Shown: positions 1-8,811 of the stretch, piece after piece
Numbering within the stretch: position 1 is the stretch's first letter
Layout of the letters: the number at the start of each line of letters is the position of its first letter
The notes under the pieces: generated by a model
Databases searched by the model: none
What the model was told of the DNA's origin: nothing
Seen by the model: only the letters and a program-made list of their open reading frames with translations
Translations under genes and position numbers: made by a program
Assembly: GCA_947463025.1 (NCBI GenBank)
Contig: CANHSE010000003.1
Span: forward strand, 1-38,473
Source: Comamonadaceae bacterium
GTDB lineage: Bacteria > Pseudomonadota > Gammaproteobacteria > Burkholderiales > Burkholderiaceae_C
Reading direction: 5' to 3'
DNA length: 38,473 nt

Positions 1-910
<910 letters not shown>

Positions 911-915
911 GGGTC

Positions 916-940
916 GGCGGGCACAGGCCCGCCCGTTCTT
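916..940 (+). terminator. Rho-independent terminator after adk
   Basis: A perfect 7-bp GC stem (916-922 with 927-933) closes a 4-nt loop and is followed by a short T-rich tail CGTTCTT. It starts 5 bases after the adk stop and separates adk from the convergent DUF6152-like gene. The T-run is on the plus-strand side only, so it mainly serves adk. Confidence 0.6.
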
Positions 941-1404
941 CAAGCCGGGCTTGATCGCAGGCCGTAGACCCTGCCTCCCACGAACAGGTATTCGGCGCGC
1001 AGCACAGCATCGCCCTTCTCATCCTTGAAGGTGAAACCCAGCACGCCCAGCTCGGCGCCGGGCTCGATGGGGTCGACCTTCCAGGCCTGCATGCGCGTGA
1101 GCGGCGCCAACTCGATCTCCCAACGCCGGTCCTTGCGGGTGGGAACGACGGCGCGCGCCAGCAGCGACTTGCCGTCGACCGCGGCCACCTGCGGCGGCAC
1201 GGTGCGCGAGGCGAGGTCAGCGGGCAGCTTCAAGCCGGCCGGTACGTCCAGCTGCAGCTCGGCGTGGGGGTTGCGCCAGCGCACCTGGGCGACCCGACCC
1301 TCGAGCCAGATCGGGCGATCTGGATCAAAGCTGCTCCAGCCATGGTGGGCTGCGGCCAGACCGGGCAGGCCCAGAGCGGACAGGACAAACAGGCGACGTT
1401 GCAT
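940..1404 (-). CDS. Exported DUF6152-like protein
   Basis: The 154-residue product begins with MQRRLFVLSALGLPGLAAAHHGWS, a short signal peptide with a likely cleavage after AAA, leaving HHGW at the mature N-terminus. The HHGWSSFD start, the GRVAQVRWRNPHAEL motif (about residues 35-50) and the total length match the DUF6152 family of small periplasmic proteins, whose function is unknown. I chose ATG 1404 because AAGGAG lies 8 bases upstream; an in-frame TTG at 1410 is less likely. It is the last gene of a probable three-gene leftward unit with the membrane protein and the asparaginase. The pair of conserved histidines could bind a metal, but nothing proves this. Confidence 0.65.
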   Translation of the reverse strand: MQRRLFVLSALGLPGLAAAHHGWSSFDPDRPIWLEGRVAQVRWRNPHAELQLDVPAGLKLPADLASRTVPPQVAAVDGKSLLARAVVPTRKDRRWEIELAPLTRMQAWKVDPIEPGAELGVLGFTFKDEKGDAVLRAEYLFVGGRVYGLRSSPA

Positions 1405-1446
1405 GAACAAGCTCCTTGTGAATCAGGGGCGGGCGGGTCACGCCCT

Positions 1447-1866
1447 TTACTGGTAGGCAATCCAGCGGCCGCAGGCGATCACAGCCAACCAGATCAGGGT
1501 GGACGACACCATCAGCCAGCGCGCGACGCGATCGAGCCGCTGCAGGGAGCCGCGTGCGTGAAAGAACGCGGCGTTACAGGCTGCGGCAAACAGCAGCAGC
1601 ATCTTGAGCGTGAACGCGCGGTTGGCCAGCAAATCGGCCGGCTGCGTCGCGAACATCAGCAAGCCCGAGGCCGCTGCGAGCGCAAAGCCAGTTGCCGCCA
1701 GGGACAGACTCAGGCGCGCCAGCGCTAGCGCGGGTACATCGGCGGCGCGGCCGAACACACGCAGTTCCAAGGCCACCAGATTGCCCACCAGCAGCGCGAT
1801 CCCGACGATGTGCATCACCTCGAGCGCGGGATAAGCCCAGGGGTGAACTTGCAGGGCGGTGAACAT
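1447..1866 (-). CDS. Four-helix integral membrane protein, unknown function
   Basis: This 139-residue, very hydrophobic protein has four predicted membrane helices at about residues 12-34, 48-72, 86-104 and 116-136. Size and topology resemble the DUF6644/DUF2214 small membrane families; DUF6644 proteins are, to my knowledge, often encoded beside DUF6152 proteins, which is the case here. A histidine in helix 1 (VMHIVG) and positively charged short loops are the only notable polar features. The start ATG lies 18 bases after the asparaginase stop, so co-transcription with it is likely. No enzyme motif is visible, and the function is unknown. Confidence 0.6.
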   Translation of the reverse strand: MFTALQVHPWAYPALEVMHIVGIALLVGNLVALELRVFGRAADVPALALARLSLSLAATGFALAAASGLLMFATQPADLLANRAFTLKMLLLFAAACNAAFFHARGSLQRLDRVARWLMVSSTLIWLAVIACGRWIAYQ

Positions 1867-1884
1867 GGGCTGGCTCGCGGGGGT

Positions 1885-2847
1885 TCAGGTGGCGCGGGTG
1901 ACCAGCAGGTCCAGCATCAGGGCGATGCGGGCCTTCACCGGCGACAGACCGCCTGAATCGGGCAGCAGATCGCCCGCGTGAGGCAGGACCTCGCCGCGGG
2001 CGCAGCGCGTGGCGCGCACCACCGCCACGCCGCGCTCGCGCGCCTGGCGCAGTGCCGCCTGCAGCGAGTCACTGAGGGTGCCGTTGCCGGTGCCGGCGGC
2101 GACGATGCCGTCCACACCCTGGGCGAGCAAGGCCTGCACCAGGGCCCCCGTGGCCCCGGCGTGATTGAGCACGATCTCCACGCGCGGCCAGCGCACGGCC
2201 TGGGCCACGGCCTGCGCCATGCGTTCTGCCGCCGGGGTAGACGCGGGCGCAGCGGGCCAGGCGCGCAGCCTGCGCAGGTGGCCTGCTTCGACCACCCCCA
2301 GAGGACCGGCATCACCACTGGTGAAGGCATCCAGGCGGGACGGGTGCTCCTTGCTCACCTCGCGCGCAGCGTGCACGCTGCCGGCGCAGACGGCCAGCAC
2401 GCCCTGCACGCCGGGCGTGGCGGCCACCGCAATCGCATCGGCCAGGTTGCGCGGACCGTCGGGCGCCTGCGCGGTTGCGGGCCGCATGGCGCAGGTGAGG
2501 ACCACGGGCTTATCGGCCACGAGGACGCAGTCCAGGAAATAAGCCGTTTCTTCCAGCGTGTCGGTGCCGTGGGTGATGACAATCCCGCGCACCTCGGGCT
2601 GCGCCAGCCAATGGGCGCAGCGCGCCGCCAGCCGCTGCCAGAGGACCTCGTCCATGTTCTTGCTGTCGATCTGGGTGACCTGCTCCGTCTCCAAAGTCCA
2701 GTCGCCCGCGCTGGGCAAGCCCGCGACCAGCTGCCCCACACCGAGCTGCGCGCTCCGGTAGGCCAGGTGCTCGCCGGGCGTGTCGGCGGTGCCGGCGATG
2801 GTGCCGCCGGTGCCCAGAACCACGATTTTTGAGCGGGCCACTTGCAT
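1885..2847 (-). CDS. Asparaginase family amidohydrolase
   Basis: The 320-residue protein hydrolyses asparagine (or a related amide) to the acid and ammonia. The N-terminal GTGGTIAGT (nucleophile Thr16) and the second catalytic motif THGTDTLEE (Thr95, Asp96) are both intact, as is the [13 protein letters not shown] loop. There is no signal peptide, which favours a cytosolic enzyme. The annotated ATG at 2847 is almost touching its AGGAA; the GTG two codons later (2841) has better spacing (6 nt) and may be the real start. The gene diverges from lexA and its 5' end lies 12 bp from the first LexA box, so LexA could also affect it. Type I versus type II specificity cannot be decided from sequence alone. 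Confidence 0.9.
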   Translation of the reverse strand: MQVARSKIVVLGTGGTIAGTADTPGEHLAYRSAQLGVGQLVAGLPSAGDWTLETEQVTQIDSKNMDEVLWQRLAARCAHWLAQPEVRGIVITHGTDTLEETAYFLDCVLVADKPVVLTCAMRPATAQAPDGPRNLADAIAVAATPGVQGVLAVCAGSVHAAREVSKEHPSRLDAFTSGDAGPLGVVEAGHLRRLRAWPAAPASTPAAERMAQAVAQAVRWPRVEIVLNHAGATGALVQALLAQGVDGIVAAGTGNGTLSDSLQAALRQARERGVAVVRATRCARGEVLPHAGDLLPDSGGLSPVKARIALMLDLLVTRAT

Positions 2848-2858
2848 TTCCTGAAAAG

Positions 2859-2874
2859 CTGGTTAAAAATACAG
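2859..2874. promoter_or_regulatory. LexA box 1 (SOS operator)
   Basis: CTGGTTAAAAATACAG fits the proteobacterial SOS consensus CTG-N10-CAG with an AT-rich centre. It lies 58 bp upstream of the lexA start and 12 bp upstream of the divergent asparaginase start, so it could control both. Confidence 0.85.
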
Positions 2875-2877
2875 TTA

Positions 2878-2893
2878 CTGGATATCGAAACAG
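2878..2893. promoter_or_regulatory. LexA box 2 (SOS operator)
   Basis: CTGGATATCGAAACAG is a second CTG-N10-CAG match, separated from box 1 by 3 bp and ending 24 bp before the lexA ATG. Tandem boxes before lexA are known from E. coli and fit autoregulation. Confidence 0.85.
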
Positions 2894-2916
2894 TCCCCTG
2901 CCTCAGGAGAGCCCGA

Positions 2917-3591
2917 ATGATCGAGACCCCCAAGCTCACGGCCCGTCAGCAACAGATTCTGGACCTGATCCAGAGCGCCATCGCCCGCACCGGCGCCCCG
3001 CCCACCCGGGCCGAGATCGCGGCCGAGCTAGGCTTCAAGTCGGCCAATGCAGCGGAGGAACACCTTCAGGCCCTGGCCCGCAAGGGCGTCATCGAGCTGG
3101 TCAGCGGCACCTCGCGCGGTATCCGCCTGCGCGGCGACGCCCTGCGCTCGATCAACGAATCACGCATCAAGCAATTCTCCCTGCCCCTGCAAAGCCTGGC
3201 GCAGCTGGCGCTGCCCTTGGTGGGCCGTGTGGCCGCCGGCTCCCCGATTCTGGCCCAGGAACATGTGGACCAAACCTACTACGTCGAGAGCAGCCTGTTC
3301 CAGCGCCAGCCCGATTACCTGCTCAAGGTGCGCGGCATGTCCATGCGCGACGCCGGCATCATGGACGGCGACCTGCTGGCGGTACAAGCCACCAAAGAAG
3401 CCAAGAACGGCCAGATCGTGGTGGCCCGCCTGGGAGACGATGTCACGGTCAAGCGTTTCCGCCGCAACAAGCACCTGATCGAGCTGCACGCCGAAAACCC
3501 CGACTACCCCACCATCGTGGTCGAGCCGGGCGAGCCCTTCGAGATCGAGGGCTTGGCGGTGGGGCTGATCCGCAACACCATGCTGATGTAG
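2917..3591 (+). CDS. lexA: SOS repressor LexA
   Basis: The 224-residue protein is the transcriptional repressor of the SOS response, which cleaves itself when RecA filaments form. The N-terminal winged helix-turn-helix covers about residues 28-57 ([12 protein letters not shown]). The C-terminal S24 peptidase domain carries the Ala107-Gly108 cleavage site in GRVAAGSP, the catalytic Ser142 (GMSM) and Lys179 (VTVKRF). Length matches the family. The ATG at 2917 is preceded by AGGAGA at 2905-2910; the longer open frame from 2842 runs through the operators and is not used. The two LexA boxes directly upstream indicate autorepression. Confidence 0.97.
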   Translation: MIETPKLTARQQQILDLIQSAIARTGAPPTRAEIAAELGFKSANAAEEHLQALARKGVIELVSGTSRGIRLRGDALRSINESRIKQFSLPLQSLAQLALPLVGRVAAGSPILAQEHVDQTYYVESSLFQRQPDYLLKVRGMSMRDAGIMDGDLLAVQATKEAKNGQIVVARLGDDVTVKRFRRNKHLIELHAENPDYPTIVVEPGEPFEIEGLAVGLIRNTMLM

Positions 3592-3712
3592 CCACCGATT
3601 GCGGGAGCGGCCCCAGGTGGCGGGCGTATGGCGTGGTGCCATCACCCTGTGCCGATCCCTTTCACTGAAATCCTGCCTGTGATGAAACCCTCGTTGTTCT
3701 AGGAGTCCCCAC

Positions 3713-4090
3713 ATGGCATTCGCTCTTCCCCTGTTCGCGCAGTTGTTTGATCTGTTCGTGCCCGCCGGCCAGCCCGCGGGAACCATGCGGCCCCAGCCGC
3801 GTATCCTGCCGGCCCCGGCACGTCGATCCGTTGCGGTGCCTGTGGCCGCCGCCCCGTCCGAAGGACTTGGCGGCGCCGACATCGACGCCCCCCTGCAGCG
3901 GGCCCCGATCGCCCAACGCAGCTGGGGCGGGCCCACCCGGTCTGCACCGCTGCAGCGGCCCTTGCGGGTGGTGCGGGTGTTGGACGGCCGACATGCCCGC
4001 GCGGGCGCGGGGCGGATGGTGATCTCGGGTCGCATGGCCGATGTCTGCGCCGAGCTCGACCGGCTAGCTGAGCTCGAAACGCGCCACTGA
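3713..4090 (+). CDS. Hypothetical protein downstream of lexA
   Basis: This 125-residue protein is not recognised. It has a hydrophobic N-terminus (ALPLFAQLFDLFVP), a proline/alanine-rich middle, and a C-terminal segment RMVISGRMADVCAELDRLAELE that looks like a short helical, conserved-type motif. AGGAGT at 3701-3706 sits 6 bases before the ATG, which supports translation. It starts 121 bp after lexA; a small hairpin with 5-bp arms ATGGC/GCCAT lies in that gap but lacks a T-run, so read-through from lexA is possible. No LexA box of its own was found. In pseudomonads the SOS cell-division inhibitor SulA occupies this place, but I see no SulA similarity. Confidence 0.6.
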   Translation: MAFALPLFAQLFDLFVPAGQPAGTMRPQPRILPAPARRSVAVPVAAAPSEGLGGADIDAPLQRAPIAQRSWGGPTRSAPLQRPLRVVRVLDGRHARAGAGRMVISGRMADVCAELDRLAELETRH

Positions 4091-4174
4091 GCCCTCGCCC
4101 GAGGCGCCACCCGGGATCCGTCGGGGTCGGCCGTCTCCCCCTTTTGGCCGAGGCGCTCGCCCGGCCCAGCGAGG

Positions 4175-4180
4175 CACAAT
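4175..4180 (+). promoter_or_regulatory. Candidate -10 of a leaderless promoter
   Basis: CACAAT ends 6 bases before the ATG at 4187, which would place the transcription start at or next to that A. No Shine-Dalgarno motif precedes the ATG. A matching -35 is not evident. Confidence 0.35.
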
Positions 4181-4186
4181 GTGCGC

Positions 4187-5194
4187 ATGAACATTGTGAT
4201 CCTCGACGACTACCAGGACACGGTACGCAAGCTGCAGTGCGCCAGCAAGCTCGAAGCCTATCCGGCCAAGGTCTACACCAACACCGTCAAGGGTATCGGA
4301 CAGTTGTCGGTGCGCCTGCGTGACGCCGACATCATCGTCCTGATCCGCGAGCGCACCCACCTGTCGCGCCAGCTGATTGAGAAGCTGCCGCGTCTGAAGA
4401 TGATTGCCCAGACCGGGCGTATCAGTTCGCATGTCGATGTCGCCGCCTGCACCGAGCGCGGCATCGTCGTGACCGATGGCGCCGGCTCGCCCATTGCGCC
4501 CGCGGAACTGACCTGGGCCTTGGTGATGGCCGCCACACGTCGCCTGCCCCAGTACATCGGCAACCTCAAGCACGGGGCCTGGCAACAGTCTGGACTCAAA
4601 GCGGCGTCGATGCCTGCCAACTTCGGCCTGGGCACGGTGCTGGGCGGTCGCACGCTGGGCATCTGGGGCTATGGCCGTATCGGCCAGCTGGTGGCCGGCT
4701 ATGGCCGGGCCTTTGGCATGCGGGTGGTGATCTGGGGCCGTGAAGCCTCGCGCAACCAGGCCCTGGTCGATGGGCATGAGATCGCCGCCAGTCGCGAAGC
4801 CTTTTTCGAGCAGTGCGATGTGCTGAGCGTGCACCTGCGTCTGAACGCTGAGACCGAGGGCATCGTCCGCCTGGAGGATCTTGCCCGCATGAAGCCCACC
4901 GCGCTGTTCGTCAACACCTCGCGCGCTGAGTTGGTGGAGCATGACGCACTCATCGCGGCGCTCAACCGCGGCCGACCGGGCATGGCCGCCGTCGATGTGT
5001 TCGAGAGCGAGCCGATTTTGCAGGGCCATGCCCTGCTGCGCCTGGAGAACTGCATCTGCACACCGCATATCGGCTACGTCGAGCAGGACACCTACGAGAC
5101 GTACTTCGGAGCGGCTTTTGACAACGTGGTGAACTTCATTCAGGGCACGCCGACGAACGTAGTGAATCCCGCTGCCTTGCAGGTCGTGCGCTGA
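4187..5194 (+). CDS. D-2-hydroxyacid dehydrogenase family protein
   Basis: The 335-residue cytosolic enzyme belongs to the NAD-dependent D-2-hydroxyacid dehydrogenases (the family of PdxB, SerA, D-lactate and formate dehydrogenases). The nucleotide-binding GYGRIGQLVAGYG is followed by the catalytic triad Arg246 (NTSRAEL), Glu275 (FESEP) and His294 (TPHIGY). The substrate is unknown. I start at ATG 4187 (MNIVILDDYQD); a GTG at 4181 in the same frame is possible. There is no ribosome site, but a -10-like CACAAT lies just upstream. The stop overlaps the start of the MFS gene (TGATG), so the two are translationally coupled and the transporter may handle the same hydroxy- or keto-acid. Confidence 0.85.
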   Translation: MNIVILDDYQDTVRKLQCASKLEAYPAKVYTNTVKGIGQLSVRLRDADIIVLIRERTHLSRQLIEKLPRLKMIAQTGRISSHVDVAACTERGIVVTDGAGSPIAPAELTWALVMAATRRLPQYIGNLKHGAWQQSGLKAASMPANFGLGTVLGGRTLGIWGYGRIGQLVAGYGRAFGMRVVIWGREASRNQALVDGHEIAASREAFFEQCDVLSVHLRLNAETEGIVRLEDLARMKPTALFVNTSRAELVEHDALIAALNRGRPGMAAVDVFESEPILQGHALLRLENCICTPHIGYVEQDTYETYFGAAFDNVVNFIQGTPTNVVNPAALQVVR

Positions 5195-6357
5195 TGCCGA
5201 CCCCCGGCCACAGCCTGCCGCCTGCGCTGTGGCCGCTGCTGTTTGGCAATTTCGTGATTGGCACCGGGGTGATGGTGGTGCCCGGCACGCTCAATGAGCT
5301 GAGCGAGTCCCTGCAAGTGAGCGTGTCATCGGCGGGGCAGCTGATTTCCAGCGGTGCCTTCATGATGGCCGTGGCTGCCCCTTTGTTCGCCGCCCTGGCG
5401 GCCGGTTGGGACCGGCGCCGCTTGCTGACGCTGTCGCTGCTGTGGTTCGGGCTGCTGCATGCCGCATGTGCCCTGACCGATACGCTGGCCGGACTCTTGC
5501 CGCTGCGGGTGCTGTCACTGGTGGCACCGGCGATCTTCACGCCACAGGCAGCCGCCAGCGTGGGCTTGCTGGTGCCCCTGGAGCAGCGCGGGCGCGCGAT
5601 CACCTTCATCTTTCTGGGCTGGTCCGTGGCTTCGGTGGTGGGCATGCCGATCGCTTCTTTCATTGGCGGCACGCTGGGCTGGCGCTCTGCCTTCCTGATG
5701 GTGGCGATCATGAGCGCGATCGGCGCGGCCTGGGTGTGGCGCACCCTGCCCAGCGACATCCGCCCGCCCGCCTTGTCGCGGGCGGCGTGGATGCAGACCC
5801 TGCGCTCGCCAGCCCTGATGCTGTGCGTGGGCGTGACGGTGTTGTCGGCGGCGGGGCAGTTCGTGCTGTTTTCGTATTTCGCGCCGTATTGGCACCATCA
5901 GCTGGGCACCACGCCGGGCGAGCTGAGCTTCTTGTTTCTCGCCTTCGGCGTCGCCGGCCTGCTGGGGAACGTGCTGATGATGCGTTACATCGGCCGCCTG
6001 GGCGTCGACCGCGCGGTGATGCTGGGTCTGGGCGGAATCGCGATCAGCCTGCTGGCCTGGCCGCTGGGCGTGACGCTGTGGACCACGGTGCTGGTCTGCA
6101 TCCCCTGGGCGCTGGGCTGCTTCTCTTCGAACTCGGCGCAGCAGGCGCGTCTGGTCGGCTTGGCACCGGATCTCGCATCGGCGTCGGTGGCCTTGAACAC
6201 GTCCGCCCTGTACATCGGGCAGGCCATGGGGGCGGCGATCGGCGGCTGGGTGATCGCCACCGGCGACTTCGGCTTGCTCAGTTGGGTGGCGCTGGTCGCC
6301 GTGGCGGCGGCCATGGGCGTGAGCGCGCTGGCCCGCCGAATGGGGCCCGCGCACTGA
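5194..6357 (+). CDS. MFS transporter (12-helix, drug/sugar efflux type)
   Basis: This 387-residue inner-membrane protein shows the alternating hydrophobic pattern of a 12-helix major facilitator. The loop between helices 2 and 3 has AAGWDRRRLL, a version of the MFS motif A, and the start of the second half has LGWRSAF, as in arabinose-efflux/DHA1 members. It overlaps the preceding dehydrogenase by one base, so the two probably form an operon. Substrate is unknown; metabolite or drug export is the usual role of this subfamily. Confidence 0.8.
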   Translation: MPTPGHSLPPALWPLLFGNFVIGTGVMVVPGTLNELSESLQVSVSSAGQLISSGAFMMAVAAPLFAALAAGWDRRRLLTLSLLWFGLLHAACALTDTLAGLLPLRVLSLVAPAIFTPQAAASVGLLVPLEQRGRAITFIFLGWSVASVVGMPIASFIGGTLGWRSAFLMVAIMSAIGAAWVWRTLPSDIRPPALSRAAWMQTLRSPALMLCVGVTVLSAAGQFVLFSYFAPYWHHQLGTTPGELSFLFLAFGVAGLLGNVLMMRYIGRLGVDRAVMLGLGGIAISLLAWPLGVTLWTTVLVCIPWALGCFSSNSAQQARLVGLAPDLASASVALNTSALYIGQAMGAAIGGWVIATGDFGLLSWVALVAVAAAMGVSALARRMGPAH

Positions 6358-6426
6358 GCGCCATCCGGCTCGGCCAGCGCCGGCCCCCACGAATCGATAC
6401 ATTGGTTCGCATGCAGGCGTGCGCCC

Positions 6427-6432
6427 GATAAT
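6427..6432 (+). promoter_or_regulatory. Candidate -10 of a leaderless promoter
   Basis: GATAAT matches five of six positions of TATAAT and ends 7 bases before the ATG at 6440, so transcription would begin at the start codon. A TTGGTT at 6402-6407 could be a -35 with a long 19-bp spacer. There is no Shine-Dalgarno motif. Confidence 0.45.
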
Positions 6433-6439
6433 CCTGCTC

Positions 6440-7960
6440 ATGCTCACACGATTCAAGACGGTCGGCGTCGTCGGCGCCGGCGCGATGGGACGCGGCATTG
6501 CCCAGATGGCCGCCCAGGCCGGCTGCGCAGTCCGCCTGTACGACACGCAAGCGGCCGCGCGCGATGCCGCCCACCAGCAGATCACCGCCCAATGGGACAA
6601 GCTGCAGGACAAGGGGCGGCTCACGCCCGAAGCGGTCGCAGCCCACAAGGCCCACCTGACCACCGTTGACACCGTGCAGGCGCTCGCGGGCTGCGATCTG
6701 GTGATCGAGGCCATCGTGGAGCGACTGGACATCAAGCAGCAGCTGTTCGCACAGCTGGAGTCCGTGCTCGGACCGGACGCGGCACTGGCGAGCAACACGT
6801 CGTCGCTGTCGATCACCGCGATCGGCGCCGGGCTGCAACGGCCGCAGCGGCTGGCGGGCCTGCACTTTTTCAATCCGGTGCCGCTGATGAAGGTGGTGGA
6901 GGTGATCCCCGGTCTGCGCACCGCTGCAGCGGTGTGCGACGCGCTCGATGCGCTGGTGCGCGCCATGGGCCACACGCCGGTGCGCGCGCAGGACACGCCC
7001 GGCTTCATCGTGAACCACGCCGGCCGCGCCTACGGCACCGAAGCCCTGCGCATCGTGAGCGAGGGCGTGACTGATTTCGCGACGATCGACCGCATCTTGC
7101 GTGACCAGGTGGGTTTTCGCCTTGGGCCCTTCGAGCTGATGGACCTGACCGCGCTGGATGTGTCGCATCCGGTGATGGAGTCGATCTACCACCAGTACTA
7201 CGAGGAAGCGCGCTATCGCCCCAACGTGATCACGGCGCAGCGCCTGGCCGGTGGCCTGCTCGGTCGCAAGACGGGGGAAGGCTTCTACCGTTACGAAGGC
7301 GACAAGGCGCAGGTGCCACCCGAGCCGCCGGTGCCGCAGGTGGCGGACCTGCCGCCGGTGTGGGTGTCAACCCGTGCCGCGCGGCGCGCGGAGCTCTATC
7401 AATTGCTCAAGGACCTGGGCGCGCGCATCGAGACCGGACAATCGCCCTCGCCCCAGGCCCTGACGCTGGTGGCGCCTCTGGGCTTTGATGTGACGACAGT
7501 GGCCGTGGTGGAACGCCTCGATCCGGCGCGCACCGTAGGCATCGATCTCTTGGTAGAAGACGCGGCCACGAAGCGGCGCGTGCTGGCCACCAACCCCGCG
7601 ACCCGCGCCGATATGCGCGATGCGGCCCACGCGCTGTTCGCGCGCGATGGCAAGGCGGTGAGCGTGATCCGTGACAGCGGCGGCTTCGTGACACAGCGCG
7701 TGGTGGCGGCGATCGTGAACATCGCCAGCGACATCTGCCAGCAGCGTATCTGCACGCCTGTCGATCTGGAGACGGCGGTGACCCTGGGCCTGGGCTACCC
7801 GCTGGGGCCGCTGGCCATGGGCAATCGCTGGGGACCGTCGAACGTGCTGGAGGTGTTGTTCAACCTACAGACGGTGTATGGCGATCCGCGCTATCGCCCC
7901 AGCCCGTGGCTACGCCGACGCGGCGCGATTGGACTGTCCTTGTTGAAGGAAGAGGCCTGA
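6440..7960 (+). CDS. 3-hydroxyacyl-CoA dehydrogenase (PaaH/PaaC type)
   Basis: The 506-residue enzyme oxidises 3-hydroxyacyl-CoA (possibly 3-hydroxyadipyl-CoA) with NAD. The Rossmann motif GAGAMGRG is at residues 12-19, the catalytic histidine lies in LHFFNPVPLMKVVE, and NTSSLSIT is the substrate loop. Unlike the about 280-residue short forms, it carries two C-terminal 3HCDH domains, the second starting near RDSGGFVTQR, as in PaaH of phenylacetate degradation. The other paa genes are absent, so a more general beta-oxidation role is equally likely. I chose ATG 6440 over the GTG at 6419 because MLTRFKTVGVV gives the family-like N-terminus. The enoyl-CoA hydratase follows after 2 bases. Confidence 0.85.
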   Translation: MLTRFKTVGVVGAGAMGRGIAQMAAQAGCAVRLYDTQAAARDAAHQQITAQWDKLQDKGRLTPEAVAAHKAHLTTVDTVQALAGCDLVIEAIVERLDIKQQLFAQLESVLGPDAALASNTSSLSITAIGAGLQRPQRLAGLHFFNPVPLMKVVEVIPGLRTAAAVCDALDALVRAMGHTPVRAQDTPGFIVNHAGRAYGTEALRIVSEGVTDFATIDRILRDQVGFRLGPFELMDLTALDVSHPVMESIYHQYYEEARYRPNVITAQRLAGGLLGRKTGEGFYRYEGDKAQVPPEPPVPQVADLPPVWVSTRAARRAELYQLLKDLGARIETGQSPSPQALTLVAPLGFDVTTVAVVERLDPARTVGIDLLVEDAATKRRVLATNPATRADMRDAAHALFARDGKAVSVIRDSGGFVTQRVVAAIVNIASDICQQRICTPVDLETAVTLGLGYPLGPLAMGNRWGPSNVLEVLFNLQTVYGDPRYRPSPWLRRRGAIGLSLLKEEA

Positions 7961-7962
7961 GC

Positions 7963-8742
7963 ATGCCCGCCGAGATCAAGAGCACCCACCAGGATGGCAC
8001 GCTGATCCTGACCGTGTCCAACCCCGAGCACCGCAACGCACTCGGTCCCGAGATGTATGCCGCCGGCATCGAGGCCCTGGGTGTGGCCGAGAGCTTGCCC
8101 GAGGTGCGCAGCGTCATTCTCACCGGCGAGGGCACGACGTTTTGCGCGGGCGGGCAACTGCAACGCCTGCTGGAGCGGCGCCGCCAGCCGCCCGAGGTGC
8201 AGGCGCAGTCCGTCGAGGGGCTGCACACCTGGATCGAGGCGATCCGCACCTTCCCCAAGCCCGTGATCGCGGCGGTCGAAGGCGCGGCGGCAGGCGCGGG
8301 CTTTTCACTGGCGCTGGCCTGTGACTTCATCGTGGCCGCCGACGACGCGTTTTTCATCATGGCCTATGCCAATGTGGGTCTGTCGCCCGATGGCGGCGCG
8401 AGCTGGGGGCTGTCGCGGTCGCTGCCGCGCCAGCTGGTGGGCGAGCTGCTGCTGGCAGGCGAGCGGATCGGGGCGCAGCGCCTGCACGCGTTGGGTGTGG
8501 TCAACCGCCTGACGCCACCGGGCACCGCGCTGGCCGATGCCCTGGCGCTGGCCGCTCGCCTGAACGCCAAGGCGCCCAACGCACTGGCCAGTATCAAAGA
8601 ACTGATGAACGACGCCACCACCGCGACGCTCAACACCCAACTGGCGCAGGAGCGTGACCAGTTCGTGCGCAATCTGCATCACCCCAACGCCGGCATCGGC
8701 ATCGAGGCCTTTCTGGCCAAGCAAACCCCGCGCTACGAATAA
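7963..8742 (+). CDS. Enoyl-CoA hydratase/isomerase family protein
   Basis: The 259-residue crotonase-fold protein acts on acyl-CoA thioesters in the cytosol. The two oxyanion-hole segments are visible: the CAGGQLQRL region and AAAGAGFSLALACD. The active-site loop reads ANVGLSPDGGASW; the Asp in SPDGG replaces the usual second Glu, as in isomerases or PaaG-like and oxepin-CoA-type members, so simple hydratase activity is not certain. The start ATG at 7963 lies 2 bases after the dehydrogenase stop, which means the pair is coupled and likely carries out consecutive beta-oxidation steps. Confidence 0.85.
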   Translation: MPAEIKSTHQDGTLILTVSNPEHRNALGPEMYAAGIEALGVAESLPEVRSVILTGEGTTFCAGGQLQRLLERRRQPPEVQAQSVEGLHTWIEAIRTFPKPVIAAVEGAAAGAGFSLALACDFIVAADDAFFIMAYANVGLSPDGGASWGLSRSLPRQLVGELLLAGERIGAQRLHALGVVNRLTPPGTALADALALAARLNAKAPNALASIKELMNDATTATLNTQLAQERDQFVRNLHHPNAGIGIEAFLAKQTPRYE

Positions 8743-8811
8743 GGACAGACCGAGGCCGTCGGGTCCCGCAGGCGACACGGCGGGAATCGACAGTCACTGA
8801 CACGACACGCC

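Noticed and set aside
3592-3712. A LexA box for the small gene after lexA
   Set aside because: No CTG-N10-CAG match was found in this gap; the CTG triplets present are not followed by CAG at the right distance.
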